This document shows positions 26,220 to 35,591 of a DNA stretch of 64,000 nt, piece after piece. A program made the position numbers and the translations under genes. Position 1 is the first letter of the stretch. Each line of letters starts with the position of its first letter. The stretch lies in assembly GCA_900315505.1 (NCBI GenBank), contig OMZG01000011.1, forward strand, positions 1-64,000, read 5' to 3'. The DNA is from an uncultured Lachnospiraceae bacterium (lineage in GTDB: Bacteria; Bacillota; Clostridia; Lachnospirales; Lachnospiraceae). The notes below the pieces were generated by a model. The model did not search any database. It was not told the DNA's origin and saw only the letters and a list, made by a program, of their open reading frames with translations.

Positions 26220-28409
26220 TCAAATCCTGAACCTGGATACATATCCTGCGAGAGCTGTAGAAGTATCTGAGAGCTCCTTGGAATTCTCTGCCACATCCTG
26301 GCTGGACCTGGTGATACTACGGGCATGCTCGACGATCTCCTGAGCCGTTGTCTGGATCTCTGCCGTGCTGGCAGCCTGTTCCTCGGAGATGGCTGCTACA
26401 TTGGTAGCCACACCTTCTACCTTCTTGATATTTTCTACCACTCTCTTCAGTCTTCTGTTCGACTGGTTGATATTCTCATAAATCTCATCAAAGCTCTGTA
26501 CCGTAGAATCGATCAGGGCCCCGTTCCTCTCAATGGCCTGATATGACTCATCAGCCTTCTTTACGGCCTCTTCTATCAGATCTGAAACGTTTCTGATCAG
26601 CTTGCTGATGTCATTGGCACTTTCGCCTGAATTATTAGCCAGCTTTCCGATCTGGGAAGCTACTACCGCAAACCCGCGTCCGCTCTCGCCAGCTCTTGCT
26701 GCTTCGATCGAAGCATTGAGAGACAGGAGATTGGTCTCGTCGGCGATCTCCTGGATCACAGTGACTATCTTCGTGATCTGATTTGATGCCTCGCCTACCT
26801 GATTTACTGATTCTGCAAGAGACTGGTTCGCATTCCTTATCTCTTCCATTGCAGACCCGAGATTGCTGATATCCTGCTGGCCCTGCTTTGCGATACGGAC
26901 TGTATTCGTCATGGCCTCCGTGGTCTTGTCAGAATCCTCCTTCGTATCTGATACTACCTGTGCGAGGGTCGTAGCTGAATCTGCTATATTATTGACTGCC
27001 ACTGCAAGTGAATCAACTATCTGGTTGAGATTCTCCATCTCCTTCGTCTGTGATGTGGATTCACGGAGCATATCCTTTGATACCTTGTCCGTGCTCTCTG
27101 ACTGGGACTTCAGCTTCACTGATTCGTTCCTGATGGAAGAAAGCATTCCTCGCATACGCTCGACGAATCTGCCCACACTTCCTGACATCGCTCCGATCTC
27201 GTCGTGTGATACCTGCTTTACCTTGATAGTGAAGTCGCCCTCAGACATATTCGTGATGCTCTTCGTAATCCCAGAGATAGGTGCGAAGATGCCTGTCACG
27301 ACTACGAGCAGGATTACAACGAGGATGATGATCGCGATAAAGCCAAGTATAGCAAGCGTTCTGCTTAGATCTGCCACATCCTTAAGAATCAGGCTCATCG
27401 GCGCGTATGACACGAGAACCCAGTCTGTATCATTGATCTCGCGCATCTCTACAAGTCTGTCATCTATAGTATCTGCTTCGAGGTCATGTACCTTCAGCTT
27501 CTTTGCGACTCCGGTCATCAGAGGATCCTTTGACTTCTGGATATTGGTGCCGACCATTGACGACTTCGGTGAGGAAAGAATGGTGCCGGTTCTCGTATCA
27601 ACGAGGAATGAATTCGCTCCATTCATCTTCGTTCCTGAATTAACTATCGTTGTGATCTTGTCGAGAGACACATCCGCTGATATGACGCGAAGCTTTCCTG
27701 AACCGTCATTGAGAAGGGCTGACGCTGATACGACATACTTTCCTGCCATATCCATATACGCCGAGCCGTAGTCCATATTAACTCTCGTAAGACCCTGCCT
27801 GTACCACATGGTATTCGTGATGTCTCTGAATGCAAGGCCTGACTTCACGGCCTTGAAATACTTGCCATCCGATCCGGCTACATACAGTCCGTTCGGGCAG
27901 TTCTCATTCTGACCATAATAAATATTCAGTGCTGCCTTCAGATCATCTGCTGTCTTCGGCTGGATCGACTCTATCGTCGTCTTCGCCGTTGAGAAAAACT
28001 CGAGATTCTGCTCCAGCCATGCTGTGATACTGTCCGACTGGTTCTGGATAGACGAATCAAGCTGAGCCTCAGACATCGCCTGCATTCTATTCTTCGACAT
28101 ATATGAAGAAACAATTACGAGGACTGCTACTATCCCGATAGTCACAGGAACTATGAGAAGTATAAGCTTCGTGCGGACTGATATGACCTTGTGCCTTGCT
28201 GCCGCCTTCTTCTCTCTCTTCTGAATAAGCTTCGCGCCTCTGGCTGCCTGCTTCTTCTCTTTGTTCTTCGGTGCCTTAGGCGCCTTTAGCCTCTTCTCTT
28301 TATTCTTCGGTGCCTTAGGCGCCTTTACCTTCTTTACCTTTGCAGGTCCGCTCTTCTTTTTCTTCTGCTTTGCAAGCCCCTTTTTTTCTTCCCTGTTTAT
28401 ATCTGCCAT
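26220..28409 (-). CDS. Methyl-accepting chemotaxis protein with basic N-terminal tail
   Basis: 729 residues. A Lys/Ala/Pro-rich cytoplasmic tail (1-78) contains a 13-residue repeat ([11 protein letters not shown] core). TM1 is at about 81-103, a dCache-type extracellular sensor at about 105-350, TM2 near 365-390, then HAMP and the signalling domain with the highly conserved tip '[20 protein letters not shown]'. A 36-nt class receptor of this type signals to CheA. It is followed by an orphan sugar-binding lipoprotein. GGAGGGAATT precedes the ATG. The positive tail before TM1 is unusual in length. Confidence 0.93.
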   Translation of the reverse strand: MADINREEKKGLAKQKKKKSGPAKVKKVKAPKAPKNKEKRLKAPKAPKNKEKKQAARGAKLIQKREKKAAARHKVISVRTKLILLIVPVTIGIVAVLVIVSSYMSKNRMQAMSEAQLDSSIQNQSDSITAWLEQNLEFFSTAKTTIESIQPKTADDLKAALNIYYGQNENCPNGLYVAGSDGKYFKAVKSGLAFRDITNTMWYRQGLTRVNMDYGSAYMDMAGKYVVSASALLNDGSGKLRVISADVSLDKITTIVNSGTKMNGANSFLVDTRTGTILSSPKSSMVGTNIQKSKDPLMTGVAKKLKVHDLEADTIDDRLVEMREINDTDWVLVSYAPMSLILKDVADLSRTLAILGFIAIIILVVILLVVVTGIFAPISGITKSITNMSEGDFTIKVKQVSHDEIGAMSGSVGRFVERMRGMLSSIRNESVKLKSQSESTDKVSKDMLRESTSQTKEMENLNQIVDSLAVAVNNIADSATTLAQVVSDTKEDSDKTTEAMTNTVRIAKQGQQDISNLGSAMEEIRNANQSLAESVNQVGEASNQITKIVTVIQEIADETNLLSLNASIEAARAGESGRGFAVVASQIGKLANNSGESANDISKLIRNVSDLIEEAVKKADESYQAIERNGALIDSTVQSFDEIYENINQSNRRLKRVVENIKKVEGVATNVAAISEEQAASTAEIQTTAQEIVEHARSITRSSQDVAENSKELSDTSTALAGYVSRFRI
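28254..28327. repeat. Two 35-bp direct repeats inside the chemoreceptor gene
   Basis: 28254-28288 and 28293-28327 differ at a single base and are offset by 39 bp, exactly 13 codons. They encode the duplicated Lys/Ala/Pro-rich block in the N-terminal tail. Confidence 0.9.
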
Positions 28410-28446
28410 AATTCCCTCCAGATCTTACCAGGAATCTGTCTGTCAC

Positions 28447-29046
28447 TTACAGGTTCTGCTTAATTGCTGCAAGGAGATCATCAAATGTCTCGTATGCCGG
28501 TATCTCAGGATGATCTGCCTTGATCTGCGGTGTGCTCCTGAACAGGAAGCCTGCCTTGCTCGCCTGAATCATCCCGAGATCATTGAAGCTGTCACCGCTC
28601 GCTATCGTCTCGAAGCCGATAGACTGAAGTGCCTTCACAGTGGTAAGCTTCGAATTCTCAACCCTCATATGGTAGTCCGTGATCTCACCTGACTCTGATA
28701 CATCGAGAGTGTTGCAGAAAATAGTAGGCCATCCGAGCTTCTTCATGAGCGGGGTAGCGAACTGCTCAAAGGTATCTGAAAGGATGATCACCTGTGTGAT
28801 CGAACGAAGCTCATCAAGGAACTCCTTTGCTCCCTCCATCGGCTCAATCTCTGCTATGACGTCCTGAACCTCCTTAAGCCCCAGACCATGCTCCTTCAGA
28901 AGCGCTATCCTGTACTTCATGAGCTTGTCGTAGTCCGGCTCATCTCTTGTCGTCCTCCTGAACTCAGGAATCCCTGTCTTCTCTGCAAATGCAATCCATA
29001 TTTCAGGGACCAGAACACCTTCCATATCAAGGCATACTATATTCAT
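28447..29046 (-). CDS. thrH: ThrH-type phosphoserine phosphatase / homoserine phosphotransferase
   Basis: 199 residues, HAD superfamily. Motif I is 'CLDMEGVL' (DMEG as in ThrH rather than the DxDxT of SerB), motif II 'VIILSDTFEQF', and motif IV 'ASGDSFNDLGM'. Characterised ThrH enzymes dephosphorylate phosphoserine and can pass phosphate to homoserine. It stands alone behind a good promoter (29088-29116). AGGAGG lies upstream of the ATG. Confidence 0.9.
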   Translation of the reverse strand: MNIVCLDMEGVLVPEIWIAFAEKTGIPEFRRTTRDEPDYDKLMKYRIALLKEHGLGLKEVQDVIAEIEPMEGAKEFLDELRSITQVIILSDTFEQFATPLMKKLGWPTIFCNTLDVSESGEITDYHMRVENSKLTTVKALQSIGFETIASGDSFNDLGMIQASKAGFLFRSTPQIKADHPEIPAYETFDDLLAAIKQNL

Positions 29047-29087
29047 TGCGACCTCCTAAATCGTTTTCAGACAAAAATCTAGTATCT

Positions 29088-29116
29088 ATTATAACCCTTA
29101 TCCCCGTCAATGGCAA
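29088..29116 (-). promoter_or_regulatory. Promoter of thrH
   Basis: Minus strand: TTGCCA (29111-29116), 17-base spacer, TATAAT (29088-29093), about 40 bases before the start codon. Confidence 0.65.
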
Positions 29117-29137
29117 ACCTTATTTATATAATTTCCC

Positions 29138-29178
29138 ATAAAAAATGCACCATCTGTACCCCGGTACAAATGGTGCAT
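29138..29178 (-). terminator. Intrinsic terminator of thiC
   Basis: Minus strand: ATGCACCAT (29170-29178) pairs with ATGGTGCAT (29145-29153), with an inner TGTAC/GTACA stem, followed by a run of six T. It lies 14 bases after the thiC stop. Confidence 0.85.
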
Positions 29179-29191
29179 CCTATATACCTTC

Positions 29192-30502
29192 TTACAGAAT
29201 ATCTATAGTCTCTCCGGCAAGTGCCTTGTTCATCGACCTCACGGCGCAGAACTTGCCGCACATGGAGCAGGTATCTGAATGGTCATCCTCTGGCAGACGG
29301 CTGTCGCGGATTTCCTTAGCAGTCTTCGGATCCATGGCACATTCGAACTGGGCATCCCAGTCGAGCTTTCTTCTGGCATCTGCCATCCTGTCATCTATAT
29401 CTCTTGCATGAGGGAGATGCTTTGCAATGTCTGCTGCATGAGCTGCAATTCTCGATGCGATGATTCCTTCTCTTACGTCATCCACATTCGGAAGTGCCAG
29501 ATGCTCCGCCGGTGTCACATAGCAGAGGAATGAAGCGCCATTCATGGCTGCGATCGCTCCGCCAATGGCTGCCGTGATGTGATCATATCCCGGTGCTATA
29601 TCTGTCACAAGAGGTCCGAGTACATAGAACGGAGCACCCTTGCATATAGTCTGCTCAATCTTCATATTGGCAGCGATCTGATCCATTGGTACATGTCCCG
29701 GTCCCTCGATCATGACCTGTACATTTTTCTCCCAGGCCCTCTGGGTCAGCTCACCGAGTCGGATCAGCTCATCTACCTGGCTGATATCTGTTGCATCTGC
29801 GAGGCATCCCGGTCTGCATGCATCACCAAGAGAGATAGTCACATCATGCTCTGCACAGATATCACAGATCTCATCGAAGTGTGAGTAGAACGGATTCTCC
29901 TCACCTGTCATCGACATCCAGGCATAGATCAGTGATCCTCCACGGCTTACGATGTTCATTTTTCTCTTGCCGTTTTTGATCTGCTCTAAGGTCTTCTTAT
30001 TGATTCCGCAATGAAGTGTGACAAAATCCACGCCATCCTCTGCATGAAGTCTCACAACATCGATGAAATCCTCTGCAGTCAGTGTATTCAGATCTCTCTG
30101 ATAATGGATGACTGCATCATATACAGGCACGGTGCCGATCATGACAGGGCACTCTGATGTGAGCTTCTGCCTGAATGGCTGGGTATTGCCGTGGCTTGAC
30201 AGATCCATGATAGCATTACCGCCGAGCCTGATGGCCTCATTTACCTTTTCCATCTCGACATCATAATTCTTGCAGTCTCTTGAAATGCCGAGATTCACAT
30301 TGATCTTCGTTGTAAGTGCCTGCCCTATTCCATCAGGATCGAGACACTTGTGAGCCTTGTTTGCAGGGATCACGGCCTGTCCCTTAGCGACGAGATCCAT
30401 AAGTCTGTCCTCGTCTATGTGCTCCTTCTCCGCTACCCTTCTGAGCTGCTCAGTCTTAATTCCCTTTCTTGCAGCATCCATCTGCGTCGTGTATTCTGCC
30501 AT
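29192..30502 (-). CDS. thiC: Phosphomethylpyrimidine synthase ThiC (short form)
   Basis: 436 residues. This radical SAM-type enzyme turns aminoimidazole ribotide into HMP phosphate for thiamine synthesis. Conserved blocks include '[11 protein letters not shown]', '[11 protein letters not shown]', '[14 protein letters not shown]', '[20 protein letters not shown]' (seen in parts) and the C-terminal cluster cysteines in '[11 protein letters not shown]'. The length is that of the clostridial short clade lacking the N-terminal extension. It is controlled by a TPP riboswitch and terminator in its leader. No other thiamine gene is in the window. Confidence 0.97.
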   Translation of the reverse strand: MAEYTTQMDAARKGIKTEQLRRVAEKEHIDEDRLMDLVAKGQAVIPANKAHKCLDPDGIGQALTTKINVNLGISRDCKNYDVEMEKVNEAIRLGGNAIMDLSSHGNTQPFRQKLTSECPVMIGTVPVYDAVIHYQRDLNTLTAEDFIDVVRLHAEDGVDFVTLHCGINKKTLEQIKNGKRKMNIVSRGGSLIYAWMSMTGEENPFYSHFDEICDICAEHDVTISLGDACRPGCLADATDISQVDELIRLGELTQRAWEKNVQVMIEGPGHVPMDQIAANMKIEQTICKGAPFYVLGPLVTDIAPGYDHITAAIGGAIAAMNGASFLCYVTPAEHLALPNVDDVREGIIASRIAAHAADIAKHLPHARDIDDRMADARRKLDWDAQFECAMDPKTAKEIRDSRLPEDDHSDTCSMCGKFCAVRSMNKALAGETIDIL

Positions 30503-30544
30503 CTTTTCCTCCTTGACATACTGTTATTCGCACTCATTTTTTAC

Positions 30545-30581
30545 ATAAAAAATGTGGGTTCCCTGATCGGGCAGCCCACAT
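30545..30581 (-). terminator. Riboswitch-controlled terminator upstream of thiC
   Basis: Minus strand: ATGTGGG pairs with CCCACAT (30552-30581, inner GCCC/GGG pairs), followed by TTTTTTATG. It lies between the TPP aptamer and the thiC start, so it is the expression platform: TPP-bound RNA should favour this terminator. Confidence 0.85.
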
Positions 30582-30594
30582 GAAAAGTCTTATC

Positions 30595-30672
30595 TCATGA
30601 CGCTTCCTACGCCGGTATTGTCCGGATCAGGTCCTCGGGTGTATTTCTCAGCCATCTATGGCGCCCCGGGTC
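30595..30672 (-). ncRNA. TPP riboswitch (THI element)
   Basis: Minus strand. The diagnostic blocks occur in order: CGGGG, GGCTGAGAAATACACCCG, ACCTGATCCGGACAATACC and GGCGTAGGAAGCG. These form the pyrimidine- and pyrophosphate-binding arms of the thiamine pyrophosphate aptamer. A terminator follows directly, then thiC. Confidence 0.97.
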
Positions 30673-30680
30673 ATATGATT

Positions 30681-30709
30681 ATGATATATTCTTTCTAATG
30701 TATTTTCAA
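30681..30709 (-). promoter_or_regulatory. Promoter of the thiC riboswitch transcript
   Basis: Minus strand: TTGAAA (30704-30709), 17-base spacer, TATCAT (30681-30686), a few bases before the aptamer and just past the putP stop codon. Confidence 0.65.
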
Positions 30710-30714
30710 GTTCT

Positions 30715-32247
30715 TTATTTCATGGAATCCACCTTTTCGTAGGTCTCGATAACCTTCTTATCAGGTACCTTCGTAGCGAGGCTTAAAATCACGTCAAACA
30801 GAAGTGCTACAAGGAATGACGGAAGAAGCTCGTAGATATCGAAGGCTCCGCCCAGAGGTCTCACCGCGAATTTCCATACAAAGATCATGATTCCGCCTGA
30901 GATAAGTCCTGCAAGTGCACCATACTTATTCGATCTCTTCCAGAACAGTGCCAGGATCATTACCGGTCCGAATGTAGCCCCGAAGCCAGCCCAGGCAAAG
31001 CTTACGATCTGGAATACAGAACTGTTCGGATTCCATGCGAGTAGCACGCCTATGATTCCGATTCCTACAAGAGCAAGCCTTGAGATCGTCATCAGCTTTT
31101 TTTCTGAGATATGTACATGGAAACACTTCACAAGTATATCCGATGAAATAGATGAAGATGCACACAACAGCTGTGAATCAGCTGTAGACATCGTGGATGC
31201 GAGGATTCCCGAAAGCACAATTCCTGCGATTACTGCACAGAGAGCACCGTGGCTTGCCAGTAGGTCTGCAATCCTGATAATGACAGTCTCTGAATCAGAT
31301 CCATGAAGAACCGGGATCTCACCCTTTGCAGTCATTCCGAGTCCCACTACTCCGATGCATACAGAAACAGCCATCGAGATAAGCACCCAGATCGTTGCAA
31401 CTCTTCTTGACAGCTTGAGCTTGCTGTCGTCCTCAATTGCCATGAATCTGAGAAGAATGTGCGGCATTCCAAAATATCCCAGGCCCCAGGCAAGAGTCGA
31501 TACGATTCTGATAAATCCATAAGGTGAAGCATCACCTGTATCCGGATTGTGTGTGGAGAGCATTGAGAAATATCCTGCCAGTCCCTTTGCATTGTCATAT
31601 ACTGCTCCGGGCCCTCCTGCCTTCATAGTACCGAATAGCAGAATGATGATAAGTGCTGCAGTCATTATGATGCTCTGGACGAAGTCCGTCGTAGAAGCTG
31701 CCAGGAAGCCACCAAGCATCGTATATCCGATGATGACGATGGCGCTTGCGATCATTGCTATATGATAGTCAGAATTGAAAAGGCTTGCGAAGAGCTTTCC
31801 GCATCCCGCGAATCCGCTCGCCGTATAAGGTACGAAGAAAATCACTATAATGACCGCTGATATAAATGTAAGAATATTATTGTTGTCACCATATCTGTCT
31901 GAGAAAAATGCAGGCACGGTGATTGATCCTGTCGTTTCCGTGTATCTCCTGATACGCTTTGCTGTGACAAGCCAGTTGATGTATGTTCCTGCAGCAAGTC
32001 CGATGATAGTCCATCCGGCATCTGCAATTCCTGACAGATATGCGAGTCCGGGAATTCCCATCAGCAGATAGCTCGACATATCACTCGCTTCGGCACTCAT
32101 CGCTGTAACGAATGGTCCGAGCTTTCTTCCTCCCAGATAAAAGTCTCCTACAGTCTTGTTCTTCTTTGATACGGCCGCGCCCATACCAAGCATTGCAACG
32201 AGGTATACCACCATCGTCACAAACATTCCGATCTGTGCTGCACTCAT
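30715..32247 (-). CDS. putP: Sodium:proline symporter
   Basis: 510 residues, about 13 transmembrane helices of the LeuT-fold solute:sodium symporter family. 'FYLGGRKLGPFVTAMSAEAS' and 'DMSSYLLMGIPGLAY' are strongly PutP-like and contain the Na+-site Ser/Ala residues. 'STADSQLL' is the conserved TM9 loop. It imports proline with sodium. It is transcribed alone from a near-consensus promoter at 32287-32315. The 3' end abuts the thiC promoter. Confidence 0.93.
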   Translation of the reverse strand: MSAAQIGMFVTMVVYLVAMLGMGAAVSKKNKTVGDFYLGGRKLGPFVTAMSAEASDMSSYLLMGIPGLAYLSGIADAGWTIIGLAAGTYINWLVTAKRIRRYTETTGSITVPAFFSDRYGDNNNILTFISAVIIVIFFVPYTASGFAGCGKLFASLFNSDYHIAMIASAIVIIGYTMLGGFLAASTTDFVQSIIMTAALIIILLFGTMKAGGPGAVYDNAKGLAGYFSMLSTHNPDTGDASPYGFIRIVSTLAWGLGYFGMPHILLRFMAIEDDSKLKLSRRVATIWVLISMAVSVCIGVVGLGMTAKGEIPVLHGSDSETVIIRIADLLASHGALCAVIAGIVLSGILASTMSTADSQLLCASSSISSDILVKCFHVHISEKKLMTISRLALVGIGIIGVLLAWNPNSSVFQIVSFAWAGFGATFGPVMILALFWKRSNKYGALAGLISGGIMIFVWKFAVRPLGGAFDIYELLPSFLVALLFDVILSLATKVPDKKVIETYEKVDSMK

Positions 32248-32286
32248 ATAAACTCCTTTACTTCTTTAATTTGCTAAAACTATAGT

Positions 32287-32315
32287 AGTTTACACGAAAT
32301 TTATATCTATGTCAA
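32287..32315 (-). promoter_or_regulatory. Promoter of putP
   Basis: Minus strand: TTGACA (32310-32315), 17-base spacer, TAAACT (32287-32292), about 40 bases upstream of putP. Confidence 0.75.
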
Positions 32316-32340
32316 ACTGATGAATATTTTTCACTTGTTG

Positions 32341-32402
32341 ATTGAATTATATTCAATACAATATAAAAAATATCTACCATAATATCTGAAAAGGTGTATA
32401 AT
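32341..32402 (+). promoter_or_regulatory. Control region of ilvE: palindrome and -10 box
   Basis: A perfect 17-base palindrome, ATTGAAT-TAT-ATTCAAT (32341-32357), lies upstream of TATAAT (32397-32402). No good -35 is visible at 17 bases, which suits activator- or repressor-dependent expression. No T-box specifier structure was recognised. Confidence 0.4.
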
Positions 32403-32437
32403 CATTGCAGAAAATATTTCTCTAGGAGGTAAAAGAA

Positions 32438-33472
32438 ATGAGACCAGAAGATATTGACTGGGGAAGCCTTGATTTCAACTACAGGGAGGCCGATTACAGC
32501 TACGTCTCCATGTATAAGGATGGAAAGTGGGATGCCGGTGAGCTCACAAAGGATCACACCGTGACAATGAGCGAGTGTGCCTGTGTACTGCAGTATTCAC
32601 AGTCCTGCTTCGAGGGACTGAAGGCTTACCATACTAAGGATGGCAGGGTCGTATGTTTCCGCCCGGATGCCAATGCCAAGAGAATGCATGATTCATGCCT
32701 TCGTCTTGAGATGCCGCCATTCCCTGAGGATCAGTGGGTAGAGGCTGTAAAGAAGGTAGTAAAGGCAAATGAGGCCTGGGTTCCTCCATATGGCAGTGGT
32801 GCTACTCTCTATATCCGTCCATATATGTTCGGTTACAATTCAGTAATCGGTGTTAAGCCGGCTGATGAGTATATGTTCAGAATCCTCGTGACACCAGTAG
32901 GCCCTTACTTCAAGGGCGGCCTGAAGCCGGTTGAAGTCACAATCCCTGATTTCGACAGAGCAGCTCCTCATGGTACAGGCGGCATCAAGGCAGGTCTGAA
33001 CTACGCTATGTCACTGCATCCGATCATGGAAGCTCACAGACATGGTTTCAATGAGAATATGTATCTCGATCCTGCTACCAGGACGAAGATCGAAGAGACA
33101 GGCGGAGCCAATATCATCTTCATCAAGGATAATGGCAAGACTCTTGTCACACCTCTTTCTGATTCAATTCTTCCTTCGATCACCAGAAGGTCCCTATGCT
33201 ACATCGCTGAGCATCTCCTGGGAATGAAGGTTGAGCATCGTGAAGTCCTTCTCTCAGAGGTTGAGGATGGAGAGTTCGATGAGATGGGACTCTGCGGAAC
33301 CGCAGCAGTTATCTCTCCTGTCGGCCGCATCAACGACCACGGCAAGGTAATAAATATCAAGAGTGGTATGGACGAGATCGGACCTACTCTTGCTAAGCTT
33401 CGCAGCACACTTACAGGTATCCAGGACGGCGAGATCGCAGATCCGGATCACTGGGTATTTGAGATAAAGTAA
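32438..33472 (+). CDS. ilvE: Branched-chain amino acid aminotransferase
   Basis: 344 residues, fold type IV PLP enzyme. 'YSQSCFEGLKAYH' near residue 55, the PLP lysine in 'GGIKAGLNYAMS', 'EETGGANIIFI' and 'LCGTAAVISP' are diagnostic of the longer (eukaryote/Gram-positive type) BCAT subgroup. It interconverts Leu, Ile and Val with their keto acids. TAGGAGG precedes the ATG. It is one of few plus-strand genes and ends in a strong terminator, so it is monocistronic. Confidence 0.96.
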   Translation: MRPEDIDWGSLDFNYREADYSYVSMYKDGKWDAGELTKDHTVTMSECACVLQYSQSCFEGLKAYHTKDGRVVCFRPDANAKRMHDSCLRLEMPPFPEDQWVEAVKKVVKANEAWVPPYGSGATLYIRPYMFGYNSVIGVKPADEYMFRILVTPVGPYFKGGLKPVEVTIPDFDRAAPHGTGGIKAGLNYAMSLHPIMEAHRHGFNENMYLDPATRTKIEETGGANIIFIKDNGKTLVTPLSDSILPSITRRSLCYIAEHLLGMKVEHREVLLSEVEDGEFDEMGLCGTAAVISPVGRINDHGKVINIKSGMDEIGPTLAKLRSTLTGIQDGEIADPDHWVFEIK

Positions 33473-33510
33473 TGAGTAAGCGCGCTCAGACGATTAAGAT
33501 ATGAAAACGG

Positions 33511-33538
33511 GCCACGGAATTTCCGTGGCTCTTTTTTG
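33511..33538 (+). terminator. Intrinsic terminator of ilvE
   Basis: GCCACGG-AATTT-CCGTGGC (33511-33529) followed by CTTTTTT, 38 bases after the ilvE stop. Confidence 0.9.
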
Positions 33539-33583
33539 TTTGGTTGATGCCCTAAATTCCAGGCTCTGATATCCAAAGCAACT

Positions 33584-33608
33584 AAAAAAAGCGCTCCCAA
33601 AGGAGCGC
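33584..33608 (-). terminator. Intrinsic terminator of rplM-rpsI
   Basis: Minus strand: GCGCTCC-TTTG-GGAGCGC (33591-33608) followed by seven T, just after rpsI. Confidence 0.92.
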
Positions 33609-33619
33609 CCTGAAAATCT

Positions 33620-34015
33620 TTATCTCTTTGAGAACTGTGGTGCACGACGTGCTTTCTTCAGTCCATACTTCTTTCTTTCCTTCATACGTGGGTCACGTGT
33701 AAGGAAGCCAGCCTTCTTCAGAGCTGGACGATACTCTTCGTCAACCTCGAGAAGAGCACGTGAGATTCCGTGACGGATGGCACCAGCCTGACCTGTGTAG
33801 CCGCCGCCCTTTACATTTACTAATACATCGAACTTGTCAAGTGTGCCTGTGAGCTCAAGTGGCTGACGAACAACAACCTTGAGAGTCTCAAGACCGAAAT
33901 ACTTGTCGATGTCCTCTTTATTGATAGTGATCTTTCCTGAACCAGGTACAAGATAAACTCTTGCTACAGAAGATTTCCTTCTGCCTGTTCCGTAATACTT
34001 ATTTGCATCTGCCAT
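33620..34015 (-). CDS. rpsI: 30S ribosomal protein S9 (uS9)
   Basis: 131 residues. It has '[14 protein letters not shown]' at the N-terminus, '[19 protein letters not shown]' in the middle and the invariant basic C-terminus ending 'PQFSKR', which reaches toward the P-site tRNA. It is paired as usual with rplM upstream (18-base gap) and ends in a terminator. Confidence 0.99.
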   Translation of the reverse strand: MADANKYYGTGRRKSSVARVYLVPGSGKITINKEDIDKYFGLETLKVVVRQPLELTGTLDKFDVLVNVKGGGYTGQAGAIRHGISRALLEVDEEYRPALKKAGFLTRDPRMKERKKYGLKKARRAPQFSKR

Positions 34016-34033
34016 TTTCTATTCCTCCACGCA

Positions 34034-34465
34034 TTAAAACTCGAGTGCTTCAGGCTTCTGAGCTGCATGCTTGTGGTCAGGGCCTGCATATACGAAAAGC
34101 TTCTTGTACATCTGACGGCCAAGAGGTCCCTTCGGGAGCATTCCCTTGACAGCGATCTCGATGACACGGTCAGGATGCTTCTCGAGCATCTCCCTGAGTG
34201 TGGCACTTCTAAGTCCGCCTACATAGTCAGAATGATGATAATAAACCTTCTGCTCAAGCTTCTTTCCTGTCACCTTGATCTTGTCGGCATTGACTACGAT
34301 AACGTAATCACCGCAATCCTCGTGAGGGGTATAGATTGGCTTGTTCTTGCCGCGTAAAACCTTTGCGACCTCTGATGCGAGACGACCAAGTGTCTGTCCC
34401 TCGGCATCTACAACGTACCATTTGCGCTCAACCTTCTGAGGGTTTGGCATATAAGTGGTGTTCAT
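34034..34465 (-). CDS. rplM: 50S ribosomal protein L13 (uL13)
   Basis: 143 residues. '[18 protein letters not shown]', '[18 protein letters not shown]' and '[19 protein letters not shown]' are hallmark blocks. GGAGG lies ten bases before the ATG at 34465; an upstream in-frame TTG (34480) overlaps that ribosome site and is rejected. It is first in the rplM-rpsI operon, behind a structured leader and a consensus-like promoter. Confidence 0.99.
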   Translation of the reverse strand: MNTTYMPNPQKVERKWYVVDAEGQTLGRLASEVAKVLRGKNKPIYTPHEDCGDYVIVVNADKIKVTGKKLEQKVYYHHSDYVGGLRSATLREMLEKHPDRVIEIAVKGMLPKGPLGRQMYKKLFVYAGPDHKHAAQKPEALEF

Positions 34466-34583
34466 TGATAAATCCTCCAAAAATATCTGTCGTCTCCCAT
34501 TCGCGCATGTCCGGACGCAAACGAAAGGCTATATTGATGAAATGATGTTTCGGGGCTATTGAACCATCATTTTTTACATCAGC
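34466..34583 (-). ncRNA. Probable L13 (rplM) autoregulatory leader
   Basis: The transcript from the promoter at 34590-34618 has a leader of about 115 bases before rplM. It contains GCGTCCGGACATGCGCGAATG and GGGAGACGAC, and can form several short helices (GCGTCC/GGACATGCGC). Many Firmicutes use an L13 leader here for feedback by the ribosomal protein. Assignment to that family is by position and size, not by alignment. Confidence 0.5.
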
Positions 34584-34589
34584 CTTAAT

Positions 34590-34618
34590 AGAATACTACT
34601 TTTCCTGCTGACTGTCAA
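34590..34618 (-). promoter_or_regulatory. Promoter of rplM-rpsI
   Basis: Minus strand: TTGACA (34613-34618), 17-base spacer, TATTCT (34590-34595). Confidence 0.8.
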
Positions 34619-34634
34619 CTCTTTTCAGTGTCCT

Positions 34635-35579
34635 TTATCTGATCTTCTCAGCATCGTCCATATTTGTCTGTGACACGATGTAATGCGGACGGCGCTTCGT
34701 CTCCATGTATGTTCTCGACAGGTACTGTCCCATGATCCCCATGCAGAAGAGCTGGATGCCTCCGATGAAAAGTATGATGCACACAAGGCTTGCCCAGCCT
34801 GCGACAGGATCACCGAATATCAGCTTTCTGACTACCACGAAGATGATGGCAAAGACAGCTACAAGTGTCATGATAAGTCCGAATGCTGATGCGATATACA
34901 GAGGCGCCTGCGAGAAATTAATGATACCACCGATCGCATACTTTGTGAGCTTCCAGAAGCTCCACTTGGTCTGTCCTGCAACCCTCTCCACATTCTCGTA
35001 TGGAAGCCAGTAGGTGCGGAATCCGACCCATCCGAAGATACCCTTTGAGAAACGGTTGTATTCACCCATTGCAACGATCGCCTCGACCATCTGACGTGTC
35101 ATCAGCCTGAAATCTCTAGCACCATCTACAATATCCGTATCTGATATCTTATTCATGAGTCCGTAGAATCTGCGTGCAAACCATGATCTGACAGGCGGTT
35201 CACCCTCTCTCGTGTATCTCCTCGTCGCCACACTGTCATATTCACCGGATTCAAGCTTCTCTACCATCTGAGGCAGGAGTGAAGGCGGATCCTGCAGGTC
35301 TGCATCCATCACCGCTGTATAGTCTCCGTGTGAATTGCAGAATCCGGCATACATGGCTGATTCCTTACCGAAATTTCTCGAGAATGACAGATATTTCACC
35401 CTGCTGTCCTTCTCAGCCAGCTTCTTCAGCTCGTCAAGTGTCCCATCTGAAGAACCGTCATTGACAAAGATCATCTCACAGTCACAGCCCATCGAATCAA
35501 TGACCTTAGTCGTCTCATCATAGAAATATGGCAGTGACTCTTCCTCATTGTAGCATGGTACTACCAGTGAAATAAGCAT
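34635..35579 (-). CDS. Polyprenyl-phosphate glycosyltransferase (GT2, GtrB type)
   Basis: 314 residues. The GT-A domain comes first ('VPCYNEEESLPYFYDE', metal-site 'VMDADLQDPP'), then two C-terminal transmembrane helices (about 230-255 and 265-290). GtrB-type enzymes load a sugar onto undecaprenyl phosphate on the cytoplasmic face. The two genes before it, GtrA and a GT-C transferase, would flip the lipid-sugar and use it outside. It is last in the surface-polymer cluster. Confidence 0.9.
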   Translation of the reverse strand: MLISLVVPCYNEEESLPYFYDETTKVIDSMGCDCEMIFVNDGSSDGTLDELKKLAEKDSRVKYLSFSRNFGKESAMYAGFCNSHGDYTAVMDADLQDPPSLLPQMVEKLESGEYDSVATRRYTREGEPPVRSWFARRFYGLMNKISDTDIVDGARDFRLMTRQMVEAIVAMGEYNRFSKGIFGWVGFRTYWLPYENVERVAGQTKWSFWKLTKYAIGGIINFSQAPLYIASAFGLIMTLVAVFAIIFVVVRKLIFGDPVAGWASLVCIILFIGGIQLFCMGIMGQYLSRTYMETKRRPHYIVSQTNMDDAEKIR

Positions 35580-35591
35580 ATCAATACCTCT

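Noticed and set aside
32248-32437. T-box or other riboswitch before ilvE
   Set aside because: No T-box sequence or specifier hairpin; only a palindrome and a -10 box are visible.
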